This document shows positions 23,057-33,918 of a stretch of DNA of 64,000 bases, piece after piece. Location of the stretch: the NCBI GenBank assembly GCA_036674765.1, contig JARVKI010000026.1, positions 186,001 through 250,000 on the forward strand, written 5' to 3'. How positions within the stretch are numbered: the first letter of the stretch is position 1; each line of letters begins with the position of its first letter. Source of the DNA: Seiridium cupressi (taxonomy: Eukaryota > Ascomycota > Sordariomycetes > Amphisphaeriales > Sporocadaceae). The translations under genes and the position numbers were made by a program. The notes under the pieces are model-generated. The model ran no database searches, was not told the origin of the DNA, and saw nothing but the letters and a program-made list of their open reading frames with translations.

Positions 23057-24922
23057 ATGGCATCAAATTTTCGCCAAGATTCACTGGATGACGCCGATGG
23101 CGACAGCTTTTACAGCTTCCCACCATCACGAAACGTCAGTCGTCATATCAGTATTGAACCCGGGAGGACGCCCGAGTCAATCCTCAGCCTAAGAACGGCA
23201 TTGAATGCCAATCATCTGACCGCAGAAGACAACCGCTGGTCTCCAATCATGACGCCCCGGGATGATTCGAGCAGAATTAGATGGAGGCTTCCATTTAAAT
23301 ATCATCGTGAGCCCCGACACCGTCACTTCTGGGCCAAGCCAATGCTTGACCGGTTTGCCAAGGGGCGCACATCTTCAAGAAACCACTCAGACAACACCCA
23401 TGATGGGGACATCGTTACAGCTGTTCCCGAAGAGCCCATCACAATTGAACAGCTAGTATCGCCCGCTGCCGCCGCCGATCCCGTCACGACCAAACAATGG
23501 AGCTCTACGAGTATCGGGTCCTCACTGCGTGCAGTCAAATCGTACAGTCTCGAGGAAGTCTGCTTCGACGACTCTCTAAGCTTCAGGAGGGGTCTCGAAG
23601 ATATCATGGCAGATATCCGCACCTATCTCTCAGATAGACGACATGATGACTGTCCCTTTGCTGATAGTTCGATCAATTCTGCGGACCAAAGACAGAAACG
23701 CCCCGAGGGCCAGGGAATTGACCATCACCAAAGTGAGGATCATGTAGAGGACGGCCCAGCAGAGAACTTCTTGATATCGGCCGCTGACCTTGTAGGGATC
23801 CTGGATATCGTAATCCATGGTATCCCACAAGTTGATCGCGAGCATCATTCCGCCGGTTGTCTATCCATACTTTTGCCCACGGCCACAAAGGCAAGACCCA
23901 GTACTACATCTAACAGCATTATTCTGGCTGCATCCTGCCTGGCTGAGCCGGCAACCACCATCGGCTCGGTCAAGCCTTCGTTTACAGTGATTGGGGATAA
24001 GAACACTCAATACGGTGTGACTAACGCGACTATCATTTCCAAACAAAGCGTCACGGAAGTCAGCTAGGGCACGACTCCCGACCGCTCAGTTCTATCGCTG
24101 CCTCTGTCAAGCGAAGGCACGCGACGAGGGAAAACGACGCGACGTGGCCTGTCAAGCTGTAGTTCTTGTCGTCACCACACAACACCCACCTCTCCAATTG
24201 GAAGTAACATGACGAATAATGCGAGGACCTTCACTCCTGAGATCAAGCGTCGGCGTAGTTCTGCCCCAACACCAGGTTCATCCAGCAAGGACATAGTCAC
24301 ATCCGATAGGGCACCTGACAAGCGACATGCTAGCTGTTGCCTTGACCTTCGGTCGTGCAGTTGCACGGGCCAGTGGATTGCAACACTGGAGGAGCCCGAA
24401 GAGGATACCAAGTCAATACACTATGCAGCATTAAACTTGTATCAATGCGGAGTTGATGCGCACACTGGAGCTCGCTCCCCGATCCCGTTGAGCGAAGCTC
24501 CTAAGCCTAATATCACCCCAGAGATAAGCTCACCAAATGGATTGGGCATGTCAGAGCTCTCGGGAGTGCCCTTGATGGATGAGAGGCCCGGTAAAAAGAT
24601 TAACAACGGTTGGAGTGCTTCATCGCATAGTCATAAGGGCATTATCGATCCGAGACGGCTTGGGGAGGCTTCGGAGAATGATCCCTTACTTGACGAACTT
24701 AGGCGATACAGCTTTATGCCGCTGGAAGAACAGACTCCGGAGAACATGCGCCGAGAAATACGGCCACAAGAAGGGGATCATGAAGAACTGTGGCTTCGAG
24801 GGCAGCGGAAGCCGTCGAGTAAAGAGCTGCTAGAAGAAATTTTAGTCCAGTCAGGTTCCAGCCGGAAGAGGAGCAAGCGAGCCAGCACGAGCTACTTTCC
24901 GAAAACTGTGTTGATGCCTTGA
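23057..24922 (+). pseudogene. Unrecognised long ORF interrupted by one in-frame TAG
   Basis: The frame opened by ATG 23057 is uninterrupted for 336 codons, meets TAG at 24065-24067, and continues open in the same frame to TGA 24922, 621 codons in all. The first 200 residues (SFYSFPPSRNVSRHISIEP, Trp/Arg-rich RIRWRLPFKYHREPRHRH) and the last 240 (Ser/Pro/basic, ending in RKRSKRAS) look protein-like and disordered. The middle (about 23650-24060) is less convincing: the minus strand there reads hydrophobic in two adjacent frames, so part may instead be an antisense membrane-protein fragment. No domain is recognised. Alternatives are two separate genes, or a gene with one nonsense mutation or base error. 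Confidence 0.4.
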
Positions 24923-25348
24923 TAGGTTTTGGATGCTGTATGCTACTTTTGAAGGACTGCAGGCTGCAGTTCCTTATGGCTACCCGGGCAGTTGGCTGTA
25001 AATCCAAGCCTGACTGTACACTACATGTAGCATACACGGCTAGAATAGATTGAGACAGGATGATGGGACGCAACGAAGTTGATTGACCTCTTCAAAGCCA
25101 CCGGCTGCGCAATCATTTCCTGAACTTTTGTCTTTAATGAAATCACGAAGTAAACGCCGGCAAGTTTGACAGTTGTACCCATGCTGATGACAATTCCAGA
25201 CGGAACACTGGTTCTAGCACAATCTTCAGAGATCGATAACGTCTATTACTACAATCTCGGTCCATATTGTCTGGACCCTCGAGCCTTGCGGTCAATCCCA
25301 ATACTACAATATCAGTTTTTCTTCCCACACAGGCAGGTTCAATTTTCT
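24923..25348. other. Intergenic between convergent genes
   Basis: About 425 bp between the interrupted + locus and the minus-strand TANGO2-like gene. No gene seen. Confidence 0.5.
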
Positions 25349-26422
25349 TTACCTCCAACCTTCAATGTCGTACCGAATTACAACGTCCCCTTTTCCCCTT
25401 TCAATCGGATTCCCATGTGCGTCCCATAATGCCCTTTCTTTGTAGGTGACTTGGCCATTCCAGTCCACTAATATCGCAGTCTGTCTCTGCGTACCGTAAG
25501 CACCCTTTTCAAATATAGCGTGATTTTCGGGTAAGTTCGTCTCTTCCGCAGTCTCACGGCTCTCATCCTCGATTTCATCAAATGCGGGCTTCATTTTGCC
25601 CCTCTGAATGGCGGCTTGCATATCCCGATCCCTCTCCTCATCGCTGATGGCCGGGCAGAATATCGAGTGTTTGAGCTGGTCAACATAACTCTCGTGCTCG
25701 AGCCCGGCATCACGCACCGGCATCGTGTTGGTGTCTAACACCCCGAATAGCAGATCCAGGAGTTGCTCCTCGTCTGCGTCTTGTGATACGGACTTCTCGA
25801 TGGCCTCGCTGACCAGCTTCTGCCCGTTGATGATCTTGGGCCATGTCGGCGGCTCCTCGTACACCGTGTTGCTCAGGCCCCAAACTCCACCCCTCTTGCC
25901 TGCAATCTGCGGCACGCCAGAGCCGGCCTCACTCCGATTCGAGATGATGATCATGGGCTCGAGCGTCTTCTCATCGCCATTCTTCGCCTCCTCTCCTTCT
26001 TCTTTCGAGTTGGGTCGGGATCTCAGATCGCCGCAGATGAGCGAAAATCCACCAATGCCCTTCAGCAATCCACCCTCCAACGTCCTCGTAACAAACTCGT
26101 CCAAGGGCTCATCCACCGGCGCGCCCAGCCACGAGTTTACGATCTCGCCGCGGCTCTTGACTCCGTAGATGCTGTTCTTCTCGGACGGGTCGACGTGCTC
26201 CCGGTAGTTGGTCAGCATGGCCACGCGGCCGGTCTTGCTGATGCCCATCCATGTCCCGCGCTCCCTCCGTAGCAGGTCCCGGGATGAGAGGATGGTGTTA
26301 CCCGAGGGCGAGTGCTTCCAGAAGTGCGGTCGCGACGTGGGCCGCAGGATGTACTCCTCCCGCGAATTGATTATAATGACGGCGTACTTGGGATGCGACG
26401 TCGCTATGAGGCCGATGCACAT
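25349..26422 (-). CDS. TANGO2/NRDE-domain protein
   Basis: Intronless, 357 residues, full length for the family. It starts with the hallmark N-terminal Cys after Met (MCIGLIATSHPKYAVII), followed by a variant of the NRDE motif written here as NSREEY, then RPTSRPHFW and GTWMGISKTGRVAMLTNYRE, all typical of TANGO2 proteins. The Ntn-like N-terminal Cys would be exposed after Met removal. TANGO2 is linked to Golgi and mitochondrial organisation and heme or lipid handling in animals; the fungal role is not settled. A fungal-type charged insert (SRPNSKEEGEEAKNGDEK) lies near residue 135. The change from NRDE to SREE at the defining motif is notable but the neighbouring motifs are intact. Confidence 0.88.
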   Translation of the reverse strand: MCIGLIATSHPKYAVIIINSREEYILRPTSRPHFWKHSPSGNTILSSRDLLRRERGTWMGISKTGRVAMLTNYREHVDPSEKNSIYGVKSRGEIVNSWLGAPVDEPLDEFVTRTLEGGLLKGIGGFSLICGDLRSRPNSKEEGEEAKNGDEKTLEPMIIISNRSEAGSGVPQIAGKRGGVWGLSNTVYEEPPTWPKIINGQKLVSEAIEKSVSQDADEEQLLDLLFGVLDTNTMPVRDAGLEHESYVDQLKHSIFCPAISDEERDRDMQAAIQRGKMKPAFDEIEDESRETAEETNLPENHAIFEKGAYGTQRQTAILVDWNGQVTYKERALWDAHGNPIERGKGDVVIRYDIEGWR

Positions 26423-27197
26423 CTTGCTGGGTTGTGGTAAAGTCCAAGATTTGGGACTTTTTCAGCTTAATTTGATATCGTCAAGCTGCTCAAAGATAAT
26501 GGGTCTCCACTGTCGAATACGGCTTTTATACAGCAAGCAAGGAATGGAGGACTCCAATTGTACATAAGAGAATTCTCGAAACCGCCTTTTCAATCCTGTT
26601 TGTATCCCTTCCGGTAAAACGTCTCGTGACAACAATGAGCCAGCTCAGCTCAGCTCCCTCCTCGGGCCCCAACGAGCCCGACAGTCGAATGTTGAGGGCG
26701 GTGAGGTCCGGGTCCGGCGCTCTCTCCACTTTGGCAGTCGCCAGAGGCCAATAATCACGTCGATGATGTGGCACTGCGTTTTCCTTTACCTGGTGTTCTA
26801 GGCCCCAGAGACAAAGAGACAGGCATACAAAATCTTATGCAAGAAACAGACAGGACCCTGGTCCAAGAGAGATGCCCCGATGCGGCTCGTGAGATTGGGC
26901 GGGCTTGCGAAGATCCGATGTGTTCCCAGCCCGTTGGGTTTGGGAGGTCCGGGGGATGGAAGCCGTTACCGGACCGCAAGTGTGTCGTGGGGCAATTTTG
27001 CGGGACTTGGGTACGCCCTACGACTCCCCACGCCGAGAAAGCCCGTGGCACGTCAGTTAGCGTAGTCGACGTCACGAAGGTTTTACAACTGTAATGGCAA
27101 TTTTTATATATTTTGTTTGTCATTGAGATCAAGTTGATAGCGCGGGATGGTGATGTAAGTTATCCATAGTACTAGCGACAGGATATATCCCAATTCA

Positions 27198-27238
<41 letters not shown>

Positions 27239-27623
27239 GGAAGTTGTGTACGCAAATTCGCCACTTTGGCATCAGATGTCCCCCGTTGCAGTGATTAGGA
27301 TACCACGGATACTCCTGTACGGCGGTACATAGATGACATTCATTGCTTGTAAGAATCGCCGACAATTTTCAGCATGATTCAATAATGAGTGATGCTTTCT
27401 CGTTAGGAGGACTGCCAATCAGTTGGTTTCGTGTATGCTTTGATTTATTATGAAATATATTAACTGGAATGTTGGGAGACAGAACAGTCTTGTTCCCATA
27501 TTGTACAGAAGCCAAATAAGAGGGTATCATGTTTATATGTTCTTGAGAAGCAAAATCATGACGAACAATATAAGAACGCCGAACGAAGCGCAGAGTCCGC
27601 AGCCATGATGCTGAACTGTGGCT
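26423..27623. other. Intergenic, about 1.2 kb, with a TC microsatellite
   Basis: Promoter region of the TANGO2-like gene and 3' flank of the tyrosinase gene. Apart from the TC repeat no feature is supported. Confidence 0.5.
27201..27234 (+). repeat. (TC)17 microsatellite
   Basis: Seventeen perfect TC units, directly readable, in the intergenic space downstream of the tyrosinase gene. Confidence 0.97.
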
Positions 27624-29061
27624 TTACTCGTACTGGTAGCAGTACGGTCCTGACGTCGGATCCTGTACGTCCTCGACGGTCGCCGAACCGAGACGGCCAA
27701 AGTCGATGACTGTGCTGTTATCCACATTTGCGGTAGAGTTACCATTAAAGATCGTGCTCGTGCCGGCGTAAACATAGCGACGGTTGGCAGGATCAACGAC
27801 TTGCCAGTCGGTCCAGACCTTGTCAACCATTGAGTGGTGCAAGAAGAAGGCAGGGTCTTGCGGCGAACCAAAGAAGTCATAACTAGTGATCAAATTAGTC
27901 GACTATGCAGCCTGAATCGTTTGATGAAAAACGACTTACCCAGTTCCTCCGATGGCATAATGACCACCACCGTGAATTCCCGGGCTGTTGGCATCGCCGT
28001 TGATAACTGATTGGAAGGTAGCGATATCCTCGGAACTCAGGACAGAATCGATGTCTGACTGGTTGGCATAGGTCTGAACTCCATAGCTATTCAAGTCTCG
28101 TGTCATGCAGTGCGGATCGGCCTCTGTCCAGTTTGCTGGGAGGCCGCTGAAGACTAGATCAAATGGCATCTTCTGGAAGTTCACGGTGTGGTTGGCGAAA
28201 GGCCCAGATGTGACACAGCCTCCGCCGGTTCCATGAGGGAGGATGGTGCCGCCGGGTGTGGAGTAGACCTGCGAGTCTCATGTCAGCATAAGTATCCAGC
28301 ACGTCATTTTCTCCCTGAATATTGAGTTTTGGCTGACAGCCTCGAAACGATTGTCGTTGGTTGGGTATGTACAATGTCAAGTTGAACATTGATGAAGTGC
28401 AGATATGCTTACATCGCCAGAGTCTGGATCGTAGGCGCCATTGCTACCTGGAGAATTGTTATGTCAGCCGAGGCTCATTGGTGTTCAGGGACAACTGTAG
28501 TAGATACAGCCGGTGTGCCGTGCAGATTCTAAGCTAGGCTGTGGAGATTCTATGAAATTGTCTCTTCTTACCAAGTGAGGTTTCCGAGCCATTAAACATT
28601 GGGCTACTCTCCAAATCGGTATACAAGGCCCAGTTCCAGTATGGAATGCCAAGTTGCCGAGGAAAGCCACAAGCGTGTAGCTCGGTCTCCATCAGATAGA
28701 CAAAGTGGCGATGCCTTCAACATCATTAGCATCACCCAAGAGGCATCTTCTTCTGAAACAACAACACATACCAACTAAGGAACACGCCATTGATGTGAAT
28801 ACCGAGCGTGTTGTTGACATGGACCGCGGCATAGTCGTCAAACTTGTTCGTCGTCGCTGGAACTAGGTCGTTGAGGACGGACGGCTTTGCCATAACACAT
28901 TGGATGGCGCTGATGAAGCTGAGCTTTTCGACATCAGTCAGCTGGCCATACTCCTTGCGGGTGACAGCGGTAGCCGTGCTGCATGTCGAGATCTCCCTGG
29001 TTGTGCAGATCGCATATGCAGGTATGGCCGCGCCAAGAAGAGTGGTGAGTAGGCGAGTCAT
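27624..29061 (-). CDS. Secreted short tyrosinase (type-3 copper monooxygenase)
   Basis: Five exons (29061-28772, 28714-28572, 28447-28413, 28268-27940, 27882-27624) join in phase to 351 residues. A signal peptide (MTRLLTTLLGAAIPAYA) is followed by the CuA region: His residues in AAVHVNNTLGIHINGVF and WHRHFVYLMETEL. The CuB region has GIHGGGHYAIGG and DPAFFLHHSMVDKVW. Tyrosinases hydroxylate phenols and oxidise catechols to quinones in pigment, wall or secondary metabolism. The protein ends soon after CuB and lacks the C-terminal capping domain of long fungal tyrosinases, so it belongs to the short secreted group. The first intron ends in an AAG acceptor and splits the codon just before the third CuA histidine. 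Substrate unknown. Confidence 0.9.
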
Positions 29062-31996
29062 TTCGATGGCGGCTTACTCCAACAAGGGTATTGCAAACGA
29101 GTAACACGAAGGAGTTGAACAGGAACTGTCGCGAGCTGGGTCAGGTTCACCGTTTGCTTTTCGACAAGAGAAGCCAAAAGCGCGGCGACAAAATGCAGAG
29201 AGCCATACCCCTGCTGGGATAGAAGCATCGCCAAGGTTGTTTAATATCGCAAGGGGTTGCGTCCGGTGGGATCCAGTGGCATGGTCCCGAGGCCCAGACA
29301 GCGGGTCTGCACGAAATGTTGAGGGTTTGCCTGCCATCGCCACGCGTTCGCGGACTAGACGAGGCTCTGTCGACCGGGACTCGTCACAATTCATGGAATA
29401 GTCTATCGGGTGCTCGGTGCCGTGGTCTTCGGGAACCGATTGCCGCTACTACATATGCAAACCAAATGAGCTGCTGAAGCCATGGTTCTCTCTTCGCTTA
29501 GTACCCCGGATTGTATAGTTGCGAAAAACCAGCAGTTGTAGGCCATTGATACTTGGTCGATGTGCCAAGTATCGCAAGTATCAGACCCGGGGTGAAGGCC
29601 GCGAAATGCGTGCTTGGATTATGTATTGAAGGCATCACAGTGGCGGTTGCATCGGCGCATTCTCAAGCCATGGGTGGTCGGAATGTGGGCTGCCTTCAGG
29701 TGCTTTTAATGGCATCGGGAGCTCGGGTCTGTCATTTAGCGGTCCCAGAAAAAACAACGATCTTGGACGGGCCCTGGAGATCAAATCTTGGAACCTGCAC
29801 CACTGTGGCACACTCAACGCATAAATTGTCCCAGATTTGTTCGAGAACAATTCCAAGTCGCATTCAATGGCTTCGGATGAAAGTGATGATCATATCGCTA
29901 TTTAGAGCATGAATTTCTCGACGACTTAGGTATGATAGGAGAATGCCCAGCGAACGCGGCAACATTGGATCTGCGCATCAAAGTTAAGCTTCTCCGGATC
30001 GTCCCTACACTAAACTAACCTTGTCCTTAAACCAGATCTTAGGACTAGTCTAGTGGGCGGCTTGGCGTCGATGCGCTCCGTTATGTTCAGTAATTGGTCT
30101 AACTAGGCCTGGCCAGGACAGACAGAAGGTTGGCTGGAGTTCTTCTCTGGTTCCGCCTCTCGTCAGCAGAGCTGCGTTGTTTCACAGTGACGGGCGGTAC
30201 CGTCATGCGAGTCTGGCTATGAAGTCACTGTTGAAATCATGTAATCGAGAAATGGCCTGATGGCTGTGCCGTTAATACAGCGCCATTGAGGAATCTCCTG
30301 TCATTTACGTGATCGACCTTGATCTACTACTTGTTACGTCCTTGTAAGACAGCGTGGATGGCATTTCCCTGGAAACACGGCCCGGGACCGACATCAGGCG
30401 TAATGGCTGCTTTGAGTCCTATGTAGAACCATTCCACTTAGCAGAACGGGTTCCCCATGACAAACCAAGGTTTCCAACTGCCGTGATGTTCAAGACATGC
30501 TACCACCTAGTTTTAATCATAATCATCCAGACATTTCGTTTATTTTCTTCTTTTTGGACATTGCTTTTGCCATGACAGTGACTACTCTACTACGACACTA
30601 AGTGGCTAGGGAATCGGTCCGAGGTGCGACTACTCTACGATATCCACCCTGGAATGGCACCTGCGGTGTTCTTCGCTTAATCGTTGAAGAGAACTCCGTT
30701 CGGAGTTGCGTTGGTTGCGATGGCCGACTCGGCCGTGGGCTTAAGTTCCACCCTCGCCTCGTTAGCTCGAGTGGATCGGTGTTTAAATTGTGGTCGAACC
30801 CGAAAGCTCCAGGCCCTCGTCCTAGAATTCTCTGTTAGGGCTGACTTATTAGTCCCTGTCCAACTGCACTAGTATTAAGAGACGCCTCGGAATGGTTCTA
30901 CAGTCAATAGCTCCATTGGAAAACCCCTGATGTTATATGGTTGCCAAGGGCATTCACAGACCTGTCCCATGGGCCCGGGTTCTATTGCCGCATCATAGAC
31001 AGCATTATCAGGTTCCCCCGGTCGATATGCACCATTCAAGCCCCTGACACAAGAGATGGCGCACCCCGCGCACCCAGAACTCTATTGCGAGTGCGCCATC
31101 TCTTGTGTCAGGGGCTTGCCATTGGAACAATTCAGGGAAAATGGTGTGTGTCCGATGCTTGGTGCTGGCTGATCCCTGCATGGCCTGTTCAGGTGTGTAT
31201 CCGCCTGGGTCATCCCTGCATCCTATAGTCCGCATAACTTGGCGTAACCGACTGCAAGCCACCAAGGAACGGCCTCCGAGAAGTCATCCGGGAAGTCATC
31301 CGGCAACTCTGGACGTACATTGCATGTCGGAAAAATACTATGCGGACCTGCAGTAGCACGCGCACCAACGGCGGGTCGATCCTGTTCTTCGGACTGTGTA
31401 GTGGTTGACAAATCCTAGCATCGTGTCACTCGCTAGCTTGACTCCAACAAGTTTAACGTGCTATGTGGCTTGTCGGCCAGGCTTTCTCGGAGTTGCTTCA
31501 TCAGATACGGCCCTTTCCTTTCCTCGGGTGAGAGCCGTATGCGGGAACTTAACGTTGCTTCGATGCATCATTGATGGTGCTTAGCTCGCCATCACTGTAA
31601 CTTGCGGGGGTCCTTCGCTGTTCATACCTAATGCATCTGGGTGTTGACGACCAATTCCATGGTGGGATGTTACTCTTCGCAATGCGGTTACCATCGAGAT
31701 TCGCACTGTTAAGGTTTGACGACCCTGGTTTCATCTCGACATTGGACCCCTAGAGCCGTTTTGACAGCCTTGGTGACAGGTATAACCCCGTGGCTTCCCT
31801 GCTTATCTTCGACAAGTGGTGTCTCCAGATACTCTAGGAACTAGGTAGAGGGTCCACTACTTTAATTCCTGGGCTTCTGCTCCAATGTGTTGATCACTGC
31901 TTCTTCCATCCCAAGCCTGACTGGTTATCAATCGATCGCTTACTGACTGTTTGATACGAAAAAGCCCTGAGGACAATCCTATTCCCAGTGGCCACC
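29062..31996. other. Gene-poor stretch, about 2.9 kb, with a long perfect hairpin
   Basis: No gene is supported on either strand. Short open frames have no domains and no splice context. The only clear structure is the inverted repeat at 31037-31118. The stretch may be an old, diverged repeat. Confidence 0.45.
31037..31118. repeat. Perfect 28-bp inverted repeat with 26-nt loop
   Basis: Left arm 31037-31064 and right arm 31091-31118 are exact reverse complements; the left arm begins CAAGCCCCTGACACAAGAG. The spacer is 31065-31090. Transcribed, it gives a fully paired 28-bp stem. It lies far from any gene call. Confidence 0.97.
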
Positions 31997-33307
31997 ATGA
32001 CCACTGCGACTATACCGGACCGTGGAGCAGAGACCTTGGGAGTGATCTGGAGTTTGACGGCTGCGTCAACAGTAATTCTGGCACTGCGTGTCTACTGCAA
32101 ATTTGCAAGACATCGAGGGCTCTGGTGGGATGACTACATACTTATCCTAGCCTGGGTATGGACACCTTTTCCTGGCTTGTGAAGTATGCTTCGCTGACCA
32201 CAATTGTCAGTTATGTCTTCTAGCACCGACCGCTGTCACAACAAGGGAAGTCCATCTTGGCTTTGGTAAACATGTGGGAGATATCGCACCGACAAATTTG
32301 GGAGAGCTGGGCTTACTGGGACAAATCACTGCTTTCTTCTCGATCCTCGGCGCCCTTTGGAGCAAGACATCCTTTGCGATCACAATGTTACGAATCACGG
32401 ACGACTGGGCAAAATGGGCAGTTTGGGCTTTCATCATCTCATCGAACCTGTTCATGCTCGTGTCTGCAATTTTCACTTGGACTTGGTGCACGCCAGTGCA
32501 GAAGATATGGATTCCCGATCTTCCGGGAACCTGCTGGAACCATCAGGTGGTCGTACAATATAACACTTTCTCAGGTGGTAAGATCATTCAACTCTGTCCA
32601 GCACGAAGCGAGATCTGAAATCAATATAGCATGGTCCGGCATCATGGACGTATTCCTCGCCTTGTTACCATGGACGATAATTCCAAGACTGCAGATGCGA
32701 ACCAGAGAGAAGTTCGGTGTTGCTATCGCCATGAGCATGGGTATATTGTAAGCGCCCATCGCTACGAGAAAGCATTGCACAGGCTAATTACCAAGAAACA
32801 CAGCGCCGGTGTGACAGGCTTCGTCAAGTGCGTCAAACTACAGGCATTGGCCAGTGGAGACTTTACATGTAAGGTTGACTATCTATGACATATCACATTC
32901 ACTATAGCGCTAACGAGTATGCAGGGGATGGAGTTGACCTCGTCGAATGGGGTGCAGCCGAAACCGCAGTCACCGTCATTGCAACCTCGATCCCTGTGTT
33001 GCGTGCGCTTTTCAGTGAACTCAGCTCGTCGGCTAGATCATATATCAAATCAAGCTCGAAAGACGGCGTCCCCGGCAACCAAAGCCGCATGACCAAGACC
33101 ACCACCCAGATCAGCACTCGTCAGCGACCAGTCTCGAGAGACGACGACTTCAGAGATTCTGATAGCGATAAGAGCATCTGGCCAGGAGGACGGCCGTATA
33201 TTATGAAGACAGATGAGATCACTCTAACTTTCGATAGTAGGCGCGCAGATGAGGAGCACGGATATGAAATGGGTGCGCTGGGCGCAGCCCAATTTCAGAA
33301 AAGGTAG
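31997..33307 (+). CDS. Rhodopsin-domain (PTH11/SAT4-type) seven-helix membrane protein
   Basis: Five exons (31997-32155, 32211-32577, 32630-32747, 32804-32868, 32925-33307) join in phase to 363 residues. ATG 31997 has an excellent context (GCCACCATGA). Family marks are seen: LRVYCKFARHRGLWWDDYIL, then FGKHVGDIAPTNL, WSKTSFAITMLRI, a TWCTPVQKIW loop with Cys, DVFLALLPW, and VTGFVKCVKLQAL before the last helix at EWGAAETAVTVIATSIPVLR. Some family members are plasma-membrane receptors of plant-pathogenic fungi (Pth11), most are uncharacterised. The cytoplasmic C-terminal tail of about 90 residues is hydrophilic with Ser/Arg sites. No CFEM domain is present, so it is not a classic Pth11. Next to a Zn2Cys6 regulator, possibly co-regulated. 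Confidence 0.88.
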
Positions 33308-33918
33308 TCTCGAAGAGGAGTGATTCAGTAGCGATTTGCTTTTGATATTTCTGCGGTAATATAACAGGCTAGGATACCCATGTTTCAATGCAACTTTCGG
33401 AAACTGTTCAGAGACGTACCTTGTCATGCTCCAGGGTCGTGGTCCAGAATTCACAACGCAGAAGAGACCATCCAATACCCCACACAACTTCTCCTCAATG
33501 TTACCCTACAAGGGACCCTAGAGAATGGCTTTAATTTCATCCGATGCATTCCACGCTTTGGATGAGATCGGATGATGCCACAATTGGCATCTCTTAACCG
33601 TCTGGTTTCAAAGCATTCGGAAAGCCTCGGCTTGTATACAGCGCTCTAGAGCACAGACCTTCATGTTGCAACGGCACCCTCGCTTGACACTCGACATCGT
33701 CGATTGCCATGACTGTAAAGAGCGGTAACTATAGTTCTACTGAGTCGGATGGTACCTGTTATCGCATGGTAAAACCTGAATCAAGAGGGAAATCCAATCG
33801 CTAACATGGCAGGATCAGCCATTTGTGTCCTGCTACTACGCGATCTTTGCATACGGGTATTTACACTCGGATCTAGATCACATCGACAAAAGAGCCACTC
33901 GCTACAAGCTTGCGGTGT
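33308..33918. other. Intergenic between convergent genes, about 0.6 kb
   Basis: No supported gene; 3' flanks of the rhodopsin-domain gene and the regulator. Confidence 0.5.

Noticed and set aside
30170..30210. GTGACGGGCGGTACCGTCATG looks like part of a small-subunit rRNA primer region
   Set aside because: Only a few bases match; no rRNA sequence on either side.
30602..30872. Two overlapping short frames, one with a C-x2-C pair
   Set aside because: No ATG start, no splice sites and no recognisable family; likely chance or an old repeat.
31520..31560. GAGAGCCGTATGCGGGAACT resembles a motif near group II intron catalytic parts
   Set aside because: Only a short match; no domain V hairpin, reverse transcriptase or intron boundaries around it.
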